Below, one piece after another: positions 44,614 to 55,945 of a DNA stretch of 64,000 bases. The notes under the pieces were generated by a model. It had not been told where the DNA came from and made no database searches. It was given only the letters and a program-made list of their open reading frames with translations. The DNA comes from Avena insularis. Taxonomy: Eukaryota > Streptophyta > Magnoliopsida > Poales > Poaceae. The stretch covers positions 305,885,132-305,949,131 of the forward strand of contig CM042689.1 of assembly GCA_023614405.1 (NCBI GenBank), written 5' to 3'. How positions within the stretch are numbered: position 1 is the stretch's first letter; each line of letters begins with the position of its first letter. Position numbers and translations under genes: made by a program.

Positions 44614-46136
44614 TCATAGTGTGGGTCTCAAACCCATCTCCCTCGATGCATTATCTATCACATTACGTGATAATCCCTTTGTGAAAGGATCTGCCAGATT
44701 CTTAGATGTTTGGATATAATCCAACGCAATAACTCCGTAGTTTTTCAGTTTCCTGACAGATTTCAATCTCCTCTTCACATTCCTTGATGACTTTATATTA
44801 TCCTTATAACTGTTTACTTTGACGACCACAGTTTGATTATCATGGTTCATCGGGATGGCGGGTATTGGTTTTTCAACCACAAGTAAGTCCATCAAGAGCT
44901 CATGAAGCCACTCTGCTTCAACAGTGGATGTGTCTAATGCTGTGAGTTCTACTTCCATTGTTGACCTTGTTAAGATGGTCTGCTTGCAAGACTTTCAGGA
45001 AACAGCGTCACCAGCGAGTGTAAACAAATAACCACTTGTGGCCATAATCTCATCAACATCAGATATCCAGTTTGAATCACTGTAACCCTCAAGTACCCGT
45101 GGATACCCAGTATAGTGAATACCATAACTCGCAATGCCTTTCAAATAGCGCAAAACTCTCTCAAGAGCATGCCAATGATCATCTCCAGGATTCACAAATT
45201 GACTCAGTTTGCTTACAACAAAGGAGATGTTAGGTCTAGTAGCACTGGCTAAATACATGAGCAATCCAATAATTTGAGAATATCTCAATTGATATTTAGC
45301 AATCCTTCGATTCTTTCGAAGTAGCACACTCGAATCATAAGGCGTTGGAGAAGACTTGCAGTCGCTATACTCGAAGCGACTCGGTATCTTTTCCACATAG
45401 TGAGACTGAAGTAGTGTAATCCCACCATTGTCATCCTTTAGTAGCTTGATGTTTAAAATTACATTAGCCACTCCCAAGTCCTTCATCTCAAAGCAGCGAG
45501 ATAGGAACTCTTTGACCTCCTCGATAACAACAAGGTTGGTCCCGAATATCAATATGGCATCGACATAGAGACACATAATAACTCCCTCGCCCCCACCATG
45601 ACGATAGTATACACATTTGTCAGCTTCATTTACAACAAAGCCTTCAGCAGTTAAAGTTCTTTCAAACTTCCCGTGCCATTGCTTAGGACCATGTGAGGCA
45701 TCCAAGGATAGTAGTACTCGAATAGTGGTCAATCTGGCTACAGGTGAGTAGGTATCAAAGAAGTCTTCACCTTCTTTTTGGGTATAACCCTTTGCCACAA
45801 GACGTGCCTTGTACTTTTCAATAGTACCATCAGGTCTAAGCTTTTTCTTGAACACCCACTTACATCCTACAGATTTGCACCCATAAGGAAGATCAGTGAC
45901 TTACCAAGTACCATTAGCTAAGATGGAGTCCATATCGTTTCGGACAGCTTCTTTCTAGTAGTCAGCATCTTGAGATGCATAGGCTTCTAAAATAGAAGTG
46001 GGAGTATCATCCATAAGGTACACAATGAAATCACCACCAAATGACTTTGCAGTCCTTTGTCTCTTGCTCCTTTTGGGAGCTTCATTATCGTCCTCCACAT
46101 GATTATCAGAGTGTTCTATCGGCATAGTGGGTTCAA
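44614..46136 (-). pseudogene. Copia pol, RT and RNase H (minus strand)
   Basis: Minus-strand motifs are the pre-RT linker (EAPKRSKRQRTAKSFGGDF), WVFKKKLRPDGTIEKYKARL, VAKGYTQKEGEDFFDTYSPV and RVLLSLDASHG. The frame then jumps to PKQWHGKFERTLTAEGF, so the segment holding the MDVKTAFLNG catalytic Asp is deleted. The second catalytic motif reads LYVDAILIFG, with Asp replaced by Ala. RNase H (YSDSNWISDVDE, GYLFTLAGDAVS) carries a TGA in place of Trp before KSCKQ. A stop replaces Trp before KEAVRNDMDSIL. It cannot be active. Confidence 0.92.
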
Positions 46137-46235
46137 AAATGCAAGACACAAAACTAAGAAAGACGCCTAATGAATGCAACTAGACTCAAGACACAAAACT
46201 AAGAAAGACGCCTAATGACTTCCGGGTTGCCTCCC
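46137..46235. repeat. 46-bp tandem duplication at the rearrangement junction
   Basis: AAGACACAAAACTAAGAAAG...CCTAATGA occurs at about 46143-46173 and again at 46189-46219. The other internal copy at 51930 has it once. It lies right at the Copia junction and fits a repair or slippage scar. Confidence 0.75.
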
Positions 46236-47523
46236 TGGAAGTGCTCTCTTTAAAGCCATATAGCCAGGCTAGGATGCTCCATACATTACCCACCTGGATT
46301 CCAAGGGATATCGACTCGAGGTGAGGTTGTACATACCAGTTTGGAGCATTTTGGAGTAGAGTTCGGTCGTAGTCGTACCCGCTTACGGTGAATCGGCATC
46401 ATGTAGATGAACAAGTTCTCGCTTTCAAGCGAGTGTTGATACACCAAGCTTGGTGAACATGCCTCCGTGTATAACTGCAATAAGAGGGTTTGAGATTCAT
46501 ATAAAATTCTTAAATCTTTACCTAGGTTACATGTGTAGGGGAACACTTCATAGTAGTATTCCTTCATAGCAGGGAGTTCAGGACCCTACATGTTAGTATA
46601 GCAAGGTTCTATCTCTAGTTCATTATTATTAATGCTCTCCATATGAGTGTCCAGGCACAAGGCCTCCGTAGAACAATTATCAACAGTTTTAGCATCATAA
46701 AATCACTAGTAGAGTGAGAGGAATCACTGAAAAAAGTTGTAATGTGACTCTCTTTGTCAACCTCACCTTTTTGTTCCTCCTTTTCATCGACTAGTGTTTT
46801 AATAGCAATGATAGAATCAAAAGTAGGAGTTGAAGGTGTGAGCGGGTGATCAATCCATTCTTCCTCCTCTTCCTTGTGCTCCTTTTCCTCTTCGTTCTTT
46901 AGTGAGTCCTGCAAAAGGTCATATTCCTCCATGGCGGTTTTAGACCGCTTTAAATAAAATAATACCCATGCATGATTACTTAAATTATTTTCGCAGAAGA
47001 GGAATATGAGGTATACTAAATTAAAAAATCCATCAAGTGCTTCACTTTCAACATCAATACTTCCTAGTGTAAATACCATTTCAGATGCACCTTTGAAAAG
47101 AACATATTCTAATACGTCCAAACAAGCATAGGATTTATCTCTATTATAGTTTGCTATAGTAGGATTGTTGGAACACTTACATTGAAAATTAAGGTGGTCA
47201 TCTGTTATACAAATTGTGCAATAAGATCCATCATTAACACACAACCATAATGAATGCTTTTCTAGTTGGTCCAACAATTTCTTTATCTTCTTATGTATAG
47301 CAATCAAGCTTTATGAACTTGAATCCTTTATATCATCCAATGCTTGTATTATCTGTTGAATTTTTTTATCTCGGAAGACATGATTAGTAGCAACAGTTTT
47401 TATATTTTTTTGGTTTTGTAATTTTTTTATTGTTTTCAATATAAAATAAAGTAGTAAGATAATAGCAACAAAAAGAAATAAACTATGTGCGAGTAGATAA
47501 CCGAACGCTTTGCTCCCCGGCAA
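46190..47523 (-). pseudogene. Unknown ORF with N-terminal membrane segment and acidic region
   Basis: The frame starts at ATG 47523, just inside the primer site. It reads a short N-terminus, a hydrophobic helix (SLFLFVAIILLLYFIL), a basic stretch (KTIKKLQNQKNIK), HKKIKKLLDQLEKHSLWLC, and later a very acidic run (NEEEKEHKEEEEEW) and DSIIAIKTLVDEKEEQKGEV. A TAA near 47309 splits it in the same frame. A one-base deletion in an A-run near 46698 (five A in the copy at 52447, four here) shifts the rest, which reads NELEIEPCYTNM and further. It is not a recognisable gag, protease or envelope. The position next to the primer site is that of gag. Function unknown. Confidence 0.55.
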
Positions 47524-47534
47524 CGGCGCCGATT
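47516..47534 (-). promoter_or_regulatory. Primer binding site of the rearranged Gypsy element
   Basis: The minus strand reads AATCGGCGCCGTTGCCGGGG directly after the LTR end ...CAGTCATCA, matching the common Athila-like primer region. Confidence 0.7.
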
Positions 47535-49360
47535 TGATGACTGGGTTCCTGCACCAAAACAGGGTTATTCAAGTACTTGTAGCAGCAAATATTAAAGAGT
47601 TTGTCCCTATGGGAGCTCAGCGAACACGGCCCCGCAGCCACGTTGTCAATGCGGCTATGTTCACACCCAAACCGTGGTTTGGAAATAGTCTCTATAGGTT
47701 GCTAGGATAAATAATTTTAAGATGATTGGTAACAACTACTACTAAGATTGAAAGAAAACTATAACAAAAGTAAAACTGGAAAGAGGTGAATGCAATGAGA
47801 TGAAATATTTATGCTATGATTCCTCAAGTAATGTTGTGTATATTGGTGTGCATGATAAGTGCTTATGGAATAGCTATTAACTATAATTGTGGCGGTCCCT
47901 CATATACCCTTGTCTCCCACCGTTGGAATAGCTATTAACTATGATTCCTCAATTTTCCACACCCTCTTCGGACATGGCATCCGTAAGAGAATAGTGTATT
48001 AAGGTAACAAGACTAATCAAGGTAAACCAGAGCAAATACATTAAGTTCTATGGACAACCGTACTCCTAAGAAAGTGTGCTAGTCACAAGATATCCCGTTT
48101 GTCACTTTGGGGTCAAGAAATTCGCAACACTATACCTATCTATATCATGAGTGATCTTGGGAAACTCTAGGCGATGCATCCTAAGCTTCTATTGCCTCCA
48201 CAAATCACTTATAGCAAATAGCCTATTAGTTCTACCCATGGGCTTGTCAGGACCCATGGAAGAGTAGAGACTAATGATAAGTTTTGTGACACCCCGTGAA
48301 TCCCTAGTAAATTCCTCAACAATGGATTGGATGTCTCCAATCACTAGAATAATATCATGAATAGAACAATGTAAAGAGAAAGCACAAACATATTAATTAA
48401 CAAGAACACACCACACTTAAATTACTCAAATCATCATAACATTAATAAAAGGGGGTTCAAGCCATATTACAACCCATCACGGAGACCATGATGGGGAAGG
48501 ATGAAGGAGTAGCGGCGATGTATATGGTGATGACGGCGCGGTGATGGTGGCGTCGATGTGGTGATGGCGGCTTGCTCCTTCTCCTCCTCTTCTTGTTTGT
48601 ATGGCTTGATGGTGTTGATGAAGATCTTGATCTTGGTGGAGCTTTAGAGGCTATGGAGGCGGCAGGGCGTCACCGAGGAGGCAATAGATGGGATCTAGAT
48701 CTTGTATATGGTGTATGCTAGCTTCCTACTCTCTTCTTTGAGTCCTCCCTCTTTATATAGGCCTTGGGGGTGTCCTAGAATTCCCCCAATACCGTCATAT
48801 GACTTAGAGAAGGTTCTGGAGCTTTTTTGGGGTGAAATCCCGTCTTTCCGATCTTTTTGGCAACTATACAGCGGGAGCTATACGGCCGGAATTATTGCTC
48901 CCGCTGTATAGTTGGTCGTCAAACCTTTTGTCCCATTTCGTATTTTGATCGTCATTTCTTCACACGAACTCCGTTTTGGGTGTTCTTGGGCTCGTTGGAT
49001 TCTTCTCGTCAAGGGATACAACCCCGTGGTCTTGGATATTTATTTTGAGAAGTTGGAAAATTTCAGTTTACCAACCTCTCAAATGGCTAAGTCTGGTCCC
49101 TATAGCTCCTCCATACTATGCTCTCTTTGTTCCTTTTACCTTTGTTTTGTCCATAATCATCAACAACACCTACACACATGTCAAAGACAAGAAAGAGGGA
49201 TACAATTCTACCTAAACTACTAAATGTGCAAAGCTCATATTGAATGTAATAAAAACAAGTAATCATGCATATCATGCATAGCAATAGTTAGATGGAGCAT
49301 GATATGATAGGCAAATGACACTATATATAGCTAAAAAGTGTTGTATTATCACAGCCATCA
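47535..49360 (-). repeat. Full LTR (1,826 bp), shared between two internal regions
   Basis: Plus-strand ends are TGATGACTGGGTTCC and TTATCACAGCCATCA. Minus-strand TATATAAAG lies near 48750. Its right end matches 52740-53016, and its 48048-48130 segment matches 52645-52730. An 18-bp perfect inverted repeat lies at 48861-48914. Confidence 0.75.
48861..48914. repeat. Perfect 18-bp inverted repeat (hairpin) in the LTR
   Basis: CAACTATACAGCGGGAGC (48861-48878) and its exact reverse complement (48897-48914) flank an 18-base loop containing TATACGGCCGGAATTATT. The same words recur in the internal region at 51409-51676. Confidence 0.92.
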
Positions 49361-49375
49361 ACTTCCCCAAGCTAG
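49361..49375 (-). other. Polypurine tract of the rearranged Gypsy element
   Basis: The minus strand reads CTAGCTTGGGGAAGT immediately before the LTR start TGATGGCTGTG. Confidence 0.75.
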
Positions 49376-51924
49376 ATCTTACTCGTCCTAGAGCAAAAGG
49401 GATCAATAACTTAATGGATGTGATCTTGCTTATTATTGAAAATCAATGCACCGTATTCTTATTTTTCCTGCAAACTCAAAGCAAGAGTGTACATAATCAT
49501 ACAAGGAAATATAAGCTCAGTTATATTATTCCAAACCACTAGAGATTAGTCTAAAACTTCTATGCCCCATGTCAAAGTTAAATCTAGCTTGCATGTAAAC
49601 TTGTGATCCTTCTATACACATTTTATTATATTTTTGTATTTTTATTTGTATAAGGCAAAGCTGAACACGTTAGTTGTCAATCATAAATAGAGATAGAGTT
49701 TTCCAATGTTGTACACTCATGCCATCTATTAAAGTCTCTCAAGTGCAAACTTTGATTGTTGAGCTCATAGAAAATCTATTTCTTAGTAACGAGACCATGC
49801 CAAAAGAGTGGTATATGTTCAATCGAGACTGTGTAGGCTAGGAAGGACACTCGTCATTACCAAAGTTTCCCTTTTTGGTATAATGATTTCTCATAATGGT
49901 TAGAGGAGTATTCCAACTTTCACTTGCAACAAAGACCCATGAGGGAGCCAAAACTCTTAACCATCATAACATTGTTGTTATAGATGTTTAATCAACTCAT
50001 AACCAAAATCTAAGATTTCTCTCTTGGTAGATCATTTATAGGCCAGCGGAGTTGTTAGACCCCCATGGAGTGTCATAGTGGTGCAAGACACGCATAAAAC
50101 AATATCTCACTTTGATTTCCAAGACAAAATTTTGGCATATATAATCTCGAAACTTTGAAACATCATTTCTTATTTGACAACTTTCTTATTAAGAATCTAT
50201 TAATACCATCATTTCCAACACTATGGGGTCGTGCTACTCCATAACCATTCACTTAAGACAATTCTGAACAGTGATAACTAGCAAGTTTCAAAGAACTTAT
50301 TTATTATATATATTTTTGTTTTATTTTCAAAATGTAGAGAGCATGGCAATGTATATTTAGAGGATCACGATATTTTTCACAAGCTAGATAAAATTTGAAC
50401 AAGGTGCATCAAAGCTATGGCTTGTCTCCTATGGGGCCTAACATGAGCAAGTATATCCCTTATATAAATATGAACAAAAACTCACCTAAGCAAGCATTCA
50501 AAAATAGAGAGATACACAATAGCATGAAAACTTTTTAAGATAAAGAATATTGCACAAGACTCTACGCATGCAAAATAACCTTCCTAAGCTAAGAAAATAC
50601 CAACTTGAGAAGAAAACAAAAGAGAAAATGTAGTTGTCAAAAGAGAGTATAAGAAGTGGTTACCTCCCCAAGATTAAGTTAGAGAAAGGGTGACACACTT
50701 TACCGTTGAGGTGCTTTTAACCTCTACTTTGATGGACAAAGAACCTTTGCTTTAATGAATGTTTCACGATCTGGTGTATGCCTTCCTTAAGAACTTGGTA
50801 GGAACAAGACTAGAAAGAAAACAAAATATTTTTGTGTTTTTGAAGACACGGGGTTAGCTCACAAGTGATAAAAATACAAGTCCCACTGAGTCGGTTCATC
50901 AATCTAAACACCACGATTAAGTCAACAAACTAATTCTAGAAGTGCGCTTCTCCTAGATTGTGATGAAGTGTAAGTGAGACAAAATATGAAACACGAGTGT
51001 GCAGCCCCTATGAGGTTTGAGTTGGAAGGTTTTACCAGATATGAATAGGTGAATTGAAGCAACCAAGTGGCTCATGCGAGTGTTTGTACGATTAGCACTA
51101 CCGTACACGTCGTCACACAAGGTTCAAGTCCCTGTGAAAATAACACACAAAATAAAATGCATCGGTTTGGTATACGAACATAGTTCGTTTACCTCACCGA
51201 TAAAAGAAAAGTAAAAAAGAAAACATGAACTTCTATAGAGAATTACAGTCTAGGAAGTTTCTGAGGTAAAACTTTTATTGCTTACAGATATTCGGCTTCC
51301 CCTCGATCATGGGAGAAGATCACATGTGGAGTTTCAAGGTTTTTAGAAGAATAAAGAATAAAATTTTGAGCAATGTCTACCTTCTAGTTGGCGTTTGAGG
51401 GGTTTCATCAACTATACGGGTGCAACTATACGACCGGAGTTTTTACTCCCGCCATATAGTTGGTCGTTAAGCTTACTGTACCTTGAAATAATAATTCGAG
51501 GCAGGTGTCGATATCTATACGGCTGCAACTATATGGCCGGAATTTTTATCCCCGCCGTATAGTTGGTCGTTAAACCTTATGTATCCGGGGAAGAAAATTT
51601 GACGATGGTATTGATAACTATACGGCGGCAACTATATGGCTGGAATTTTTATTCCCGCTGTATAGTTGGTCGTTAAAGGTAATGTAGTCGTCAAAAAATT
51701 TCTGTTTCTTCAAGAATTCTTTCTTAAACTGAAACTTAGCGAAACACCATGTGTTGACAGTAAAATAATAACTTTAATTTTCGACCAACATTAGCATGTA
51801 TAAAACGGGATTTAAGTACAACCGAGTTATGCAACACATAATATAGTGACAACAAATTCTACCTTTTGAAAACTTCAATAGGATAACTCTAATAGCAAGA
51901 CATGCAAATAATAAAAGCGTCAAT
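49376..51924 (-). other. Non-coding 3' internal region of the rearranged Gypsy element
   Basis: About 2.5 kb with no open frame of substance on either strand. The only structure is the hairpin repeat array at 51409-51676. No RT, RNase H or integrase motif is visible, so the element depended on another for movement. Confidence 0.6.
51409..51676. repeat. Three-copy repeat of the TATACGG/GTATAGTTGGTCGTTAA hairpin unit
   Basis: Units at about 51409-51470, 51510-51575 and 51611-51676 share the pattern CTATACGGCkGCAACTATAT, a CCGGAATTTTTAT-like loop and CCGCCGTATAGTTGGTCGTTAA. The period is about 103 bases, and the spacers are less conserved. Each unit is an imperfect version of the LTR hairpin at 48861-48914. 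Confidence 0.88.
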
Positions 51925-52640
51925 GCAACTAGACTCAAGACACAAAACTAAGAAAGACGCCTAATGACTTCCGGGTTGCCTCCCGGAAAGCGCTCTCTTT
52001 AAAGCCATAAAGCCAGACTAGGATGCTCCATACACTACCCACCTGGATCCCAAGGGATAGCGACTCGAGGTGAGGTGTACATACCAGTTTGGAGCATTTT
52101 GGAGTAGAGTTCAGTCAGAGTTGTACCCGCTTATGGTGCATCGGTATCATGTAGATGAACAAGTTATCGCTTTCAAGCGAGTGTTGATGCACCAAGCTTG
52201 GTGAACATGCCTGCGTGTATAGCTGCAATGAGAGGATTTGAAATTCATATAAAATTCTTAAATATTTACCTTGGTTACCTGTGTAGGGGAACACTTCATA
52301 GTAGTCTTCCTTCATAGCAGGGAGTTCAGGACCCTGCATGTTAGTATAGCAAGGTTCTATCTCTAGTTCATTATTATTAATGCTATCCATATGAGTGTCT
52401 AGGCACAAGGCCTCCGCAGAACAATTATCAACAGTTTTAGCATCATAAAAATCACTACTAGAGTGAGAGGCATCACTAACAAAAGTTGTAGTGTGACTCT
52501 CTTTGTCAACCTCACCTTTTTGTTCCTCCTTTTCATCGACTAGTGTTTTAATAGCAATGATAGAATCAAAAGTAGGAGTGGAAGGTGTGAGCAGGTGATC
52601 AATCTGTTCTTCCTCCTCTTCCTTGTGCTCCTTTTCATCT
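51925..52640 (-). pseudogene. Second copy of the unknown ORF, C-terminal half
   Basis: Matches 46190-46925 with scattered substitutions. Here the A-run at about 52447 has the extra base, so the segment LCLDTHMDSINNNELEIEPC runs on in frame with the upstream part. The N-terminal half with the membrane segment and the primer site have been deleted at about 52640, where the sequence jumps into LTR. Confidence 0.65.
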
Positions 52641-53016
52641 CCGCTCTATGGACAACCGTACTCCTAAGCAAGCGTGCTAGTCACAAGATATCCCGTTTGT
52701 CACTTTGGGGTCAAGCAATTCGCAACACCTACACACATGTCAAAGTCTGGTCCCTGTAGCTCCTCCATACTATGCTCTCTTTGTTCCTTTTGCCTCTATT
52801 TTGTCCATACTCATCATCAACACATACACACATGTCAAAGACAAGAAACAGGGATAAAATTTTACCTAAACTAGTAAATGTGCAAAGCTCATATTGAATG
52901 TAATGAAAACAAGTAATCATGCATATCAGGCATAGCAATAGTTAGATGGAGCATGATATGAGAGGCAAATGACACAATTTATATAGCTAAAAAGTATTGT
53001 ATTATCACATCCATCA
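52641..53016 (-). repeat. Truncated LTR of the rearranged Gypsy element
   Basis: 52645-52730 matches 48048-48130, and 52740-53016 matches about 49085-49360 of the full LTR, with the piece between missing. It ends TTATCACATCCATCA against Copia integrase sequence. Two deletions have shortened it from about 1.8 kb to 0.37 kb. Confidence 0.8.
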
Positions 53017-54371
53017 GCCACCCCATTTGACTGAGGTGAGTAGGGAGGCGTCATGTCATGTATAATACCATGTTCCGTACAAAATAAATCAAATTCGTTT
53101 GAAAAGTACTCTCCACCATGATCCGATCTTAGCCGCTTGATTTTAAGATCAAGTTGGTTTTCTGCCTCAGCTTTATAGATTTTGAAGTAGTTCAAAGCTT
53201 CATCTTTAGATTTCAGAAGATAAACATATCAGTATATAGTGGAGTCATCAATCAACGTCATAAAGTATCTTTTTCCACCTTTTGTCAACACACCATTCAT
53301 CTCACAAAGATCTGAATGTATAAGTTCTAGTGGTGCTAAGTTTCTCGGTTCCGCAGCCATATGAGACTTGCGGGGTTGCTTTGCTTACACACAAACTTGG
53401 CACTTAGAACCTTTGATAGTGGTAAATTTCAGAATTAAACTCATATTGGCTAGCCGCGTCATGCAACCAAAATTAATATGACAGAGTCGTGAATGCCAAA
53501 CATTGGACTCATTACTATCGCAAACATGATTAATAACTTTAGTACATGAGTCTAACAAAGACAAGTGGAACATACCTCCGCACCCATAGCCCTTTCCAAC
53601 AAATTGTACATACTTAGAAATTACAACTTTATTGGACTCAAAAACCAACTTAAAGCCATCTCGACATAAAAGCGATCCGCTGACGAGATTCTTATTGATG
53701 GATGGAACGTGTTGCACATTATTCAGATGTACCGTCTTCCCCGAAGTAAACTTTAGATTTACCGTACCAACACCATGAATAGAAGCACGTGAGCCATTTC
53801 CCATCAGCACGGAAGAAGTCCTTAAGACCGGATAAGAGGAAAACATGGAAATATCAGAACATACATGTCTATTAGCACCCGTGTCTATCCACCAATCAGG
53901 AGAATGACATACTAAGAGGATAGTAGGTAAAATACCATACCCAACATCCTTCATCTCAGTATTGCTAATAACAACATTAGCGGTCTTGCCGCTGTTCCCA
54001 TGTTGACACTTGTCAAAGCGATTAGGGCAGCTAGGAGCCCAATGATCAGGATCACCACCGACGTGGCAAGAGCCTTTCCTCTTATCATTTTTATTCTTGA
54101 AGTTGGTTGAGTGCGTGGCCTTGTTCTTGCCATCAAACTTCCCTTTTCCTTCAGTTTTGTTCTTATTCTTGAACTTGTGGGATTGGAAGTTTTTCCTCTG
54201 CACCAAATTGGCAGTAGAACCTCCCTCAAATTCTTGAGCAGTTTTGTCCTTTGCTCTCGCCTTCTCTTCCACATGAAGAGACCCAATGAGATCCGTAACG
54301 GAAAACTCCTGTCTCTTATGTTTCAGAGAAGTAGCAAAGTTCATCCATGAGGGAAAAAGCTTGGCAATGAT
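53017..54371 (-). pseudogene. Copia gag (part), protease and integrase (part)
   Basis: The minus strand reads the late gag (IIAKLFPSWMNFATSLKHKR with FSVTDLIGSLHVEEKARAKD) and a basic KNKNKTEGKGKFDGKNK stretch. The knuckle CHVGGDPDHWAPSC has its second Cys replaced by Gly. Protease DWWIDTGANRHVC, the integrase zinc segment (VWHSRLCHINF...SKCQVC) and the core RSDHGGEYFSNEF ... PPYSPQSNGVA follow. A TAA follows KCQVCV. The N-terminus is cut at 54371 by the Athila-like element, and the C-terminus at 53017 by the rearranged element. Confidence 0.92.
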
Positions 54372-55925
54372 TGATGGCTTAGATATGTAGAGCTCGTTGG
54401 GAACCCCAAGAGGAAGGTATGATGGGCACAACAACAAGTTTCCCTCAGTTATGAGACCAAGGTTATCGAACTAGTAGGAGTAAGGAAACAACCCCAAGGT
54501 GTTTCTAGCAACTTGGAACCTGCACAACACAAACTCAATACTTTGCCCCAACTTATAGTGAGGTTGTCAATCTCACTGGTTTGCTAAAAACAAAGGATTA
54601 AACGTATAGTGTGGAAGATAGTAATTGCTTGTAAAAAGTAAACAGTAAATGGTAAACAGTAGATGGTATATCAATGATAAAGGAATGGACTGGGGTCCAC
54701 AGTTCACTAGAGGTGTTCTCCATAAGATAAATAGCATGTTGGGTGAACAAATTACAGTGGGGCAATTGACATATTGAAAATGCATAACAATGCATATACT
54801 AGACATCTTGATTCCTATGAGATTTGTTTGGGCATTACAACATAATACATAGACCGTAATCCAACTGCATCTATGAGTAATAATCCACCTTCAGATTATC
54901 ATCCGAACCCCCTCCAGTATTAAGTTACAAGCAACAGATAATTGCATTAAGCAAAGTGTGTAAAGTAAACAATACAATTTCCCTTGGACAAAGGATTGTT
55001 GTTTTATCCCTAGTAGCAACAACACATCTACAACCTTAGAAGTTTCCGTCACTCTCCCAGATTACTAGAGGCATGAACCTACTATCGATCATAAATACTC
55101 CCTCTTGGAGTTACAAGCATCTACTTGGCCAAGATAGCTACTAGCAACGACGAGCATGCAAGATCACAAATAACATAGACATGATAAAATCAATAATCAA
55201 TTTGACATGGTATCTCAATATCCATTGGATCCCCGCAAACACAACATGTAGGATTACAAATAGATGATCTTGATCAAGAACGGAGCTCACAAGATCTAAA
55301 CATGATAGAAGAAAGGAGGAGAAACAACCATCTAGCTACTGTATGGACCCATAGTCCAAGGGTGAACTACTCATGCATCACTCCGAAGGCTGGCATGGTG
55401 ATGAAGAAGGCCTCCGGGATGATCTCTCCCCTCCGGCAGGGTGCCGAGGAGAGCTTCGGATCCCCTTGATCTAGGGATGGAGATGGCAGCGGCTACAGTC
55501 TCTTTCGTGGAGATTTGATTGGGTGCTTAGGGTTTTTGCATCAGAGTGGTTATATAGGCGAAGAGGCAAGGTCGGTGGGCACTCGAGGGGGCCACACCAT
55601 GGGGCGGCGTGCCCTAGGGCGTGGCCACGCCAGCCCTAGGTGTGGCCACCTCGTGGCACCACTTCGGCTGCCCTTTGGACTCTGTGTTCCTTCTGGTAAA
55701 ATATTGACTTTGGCTTTTGTCCCGTCCAATTCCGAGAATATTTCCTTACTAGCTTTTCTGAAACCAAAAATAGCAGAAAACAGGCAACTGGCACTGCGGC
55801 ATCTTGTCAATAGGTTAGTTCCAGAAAATGTATAAAAATACCTCAAAGTGTAAACAAAACATAAGAAAGTTGATATAAAACAAGCATGGAGCTTCAAAAA
55901 TTATAGATACATTTACGACGTATCA
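54372..55925 (-). repeat. 3' LTR (1,554 bp) of the Athila-like element
   Basis: Plus-strand ends are TGATGGCTTAGATATG and TTTACGACGTATCA. The left end abuts Copia gag. It is related to the solo LTR at 39935-41370. Minus-strand TATATAACC lies near 55550. Confidence 0.88.
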
Positions 55926-55945
55926 AGCATCCCCAAGCTTAATTC
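55926..55945 (-). other. Polypurine tract of the Athila-like element
   Basis: The minus strand reads AAGCTTGGGGATGCT before the LTR start TGATACGTC. Confidence 0.8.

Larger units (their letters stand above)
46137..53016 (-). mobile_element. Rearranged Gypsy-type element, LTR-internal-LTR-internal structure
   Basis: In minus orientation the order is: truncated LTR (53016-52641), 5' internal copy (52640-51925), 3' internal region (51920-49361), full LTR (49360-47535) and a second 5' internal copy (47534-46137). The central LTR has a primer site on its left and a polypurine tract on its right, so it is shared by two tandem units, a product of LTR recombination. The last unit is broken off against Copia with loss of its far LTR and part of Copia. 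The TGATGG start, GCGCCGTTGCCGGGG primer and GCTTGGGGAAG tract suit Athila-like Gypsy elements. No RT or integrase is present. Confidence 0.75.
43133..54371 (-). mobile_element. Ty1/Copia retrotransposon, minus strand, rearranged
   Basis: Minus-strand order is gag, protease, integrase (54371-53017), then after a foreign 6.9-kb insert RT and RNase H (46136-44614), a polypurine stretch and a 3' LTR (44060-43133). Integrase before RT makes it Copia. The gag N-terminus is cut at 54371 by an Athila-like element, and the 5' LTR lies beyond the window. The integrase C-terminus and following linker are missing between 53017 and 46136, so a deletion accompanied the rearrangement of the insert. Confidence 0.85.

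Noticed and set aside
47311..47523. Envelope-like gene because of the hydrophobic helix
   Set aside because: It lies at the 5' side next to the primer site, not after integrase, and has no signal peptide-surface-fusion layout; left as unknown.
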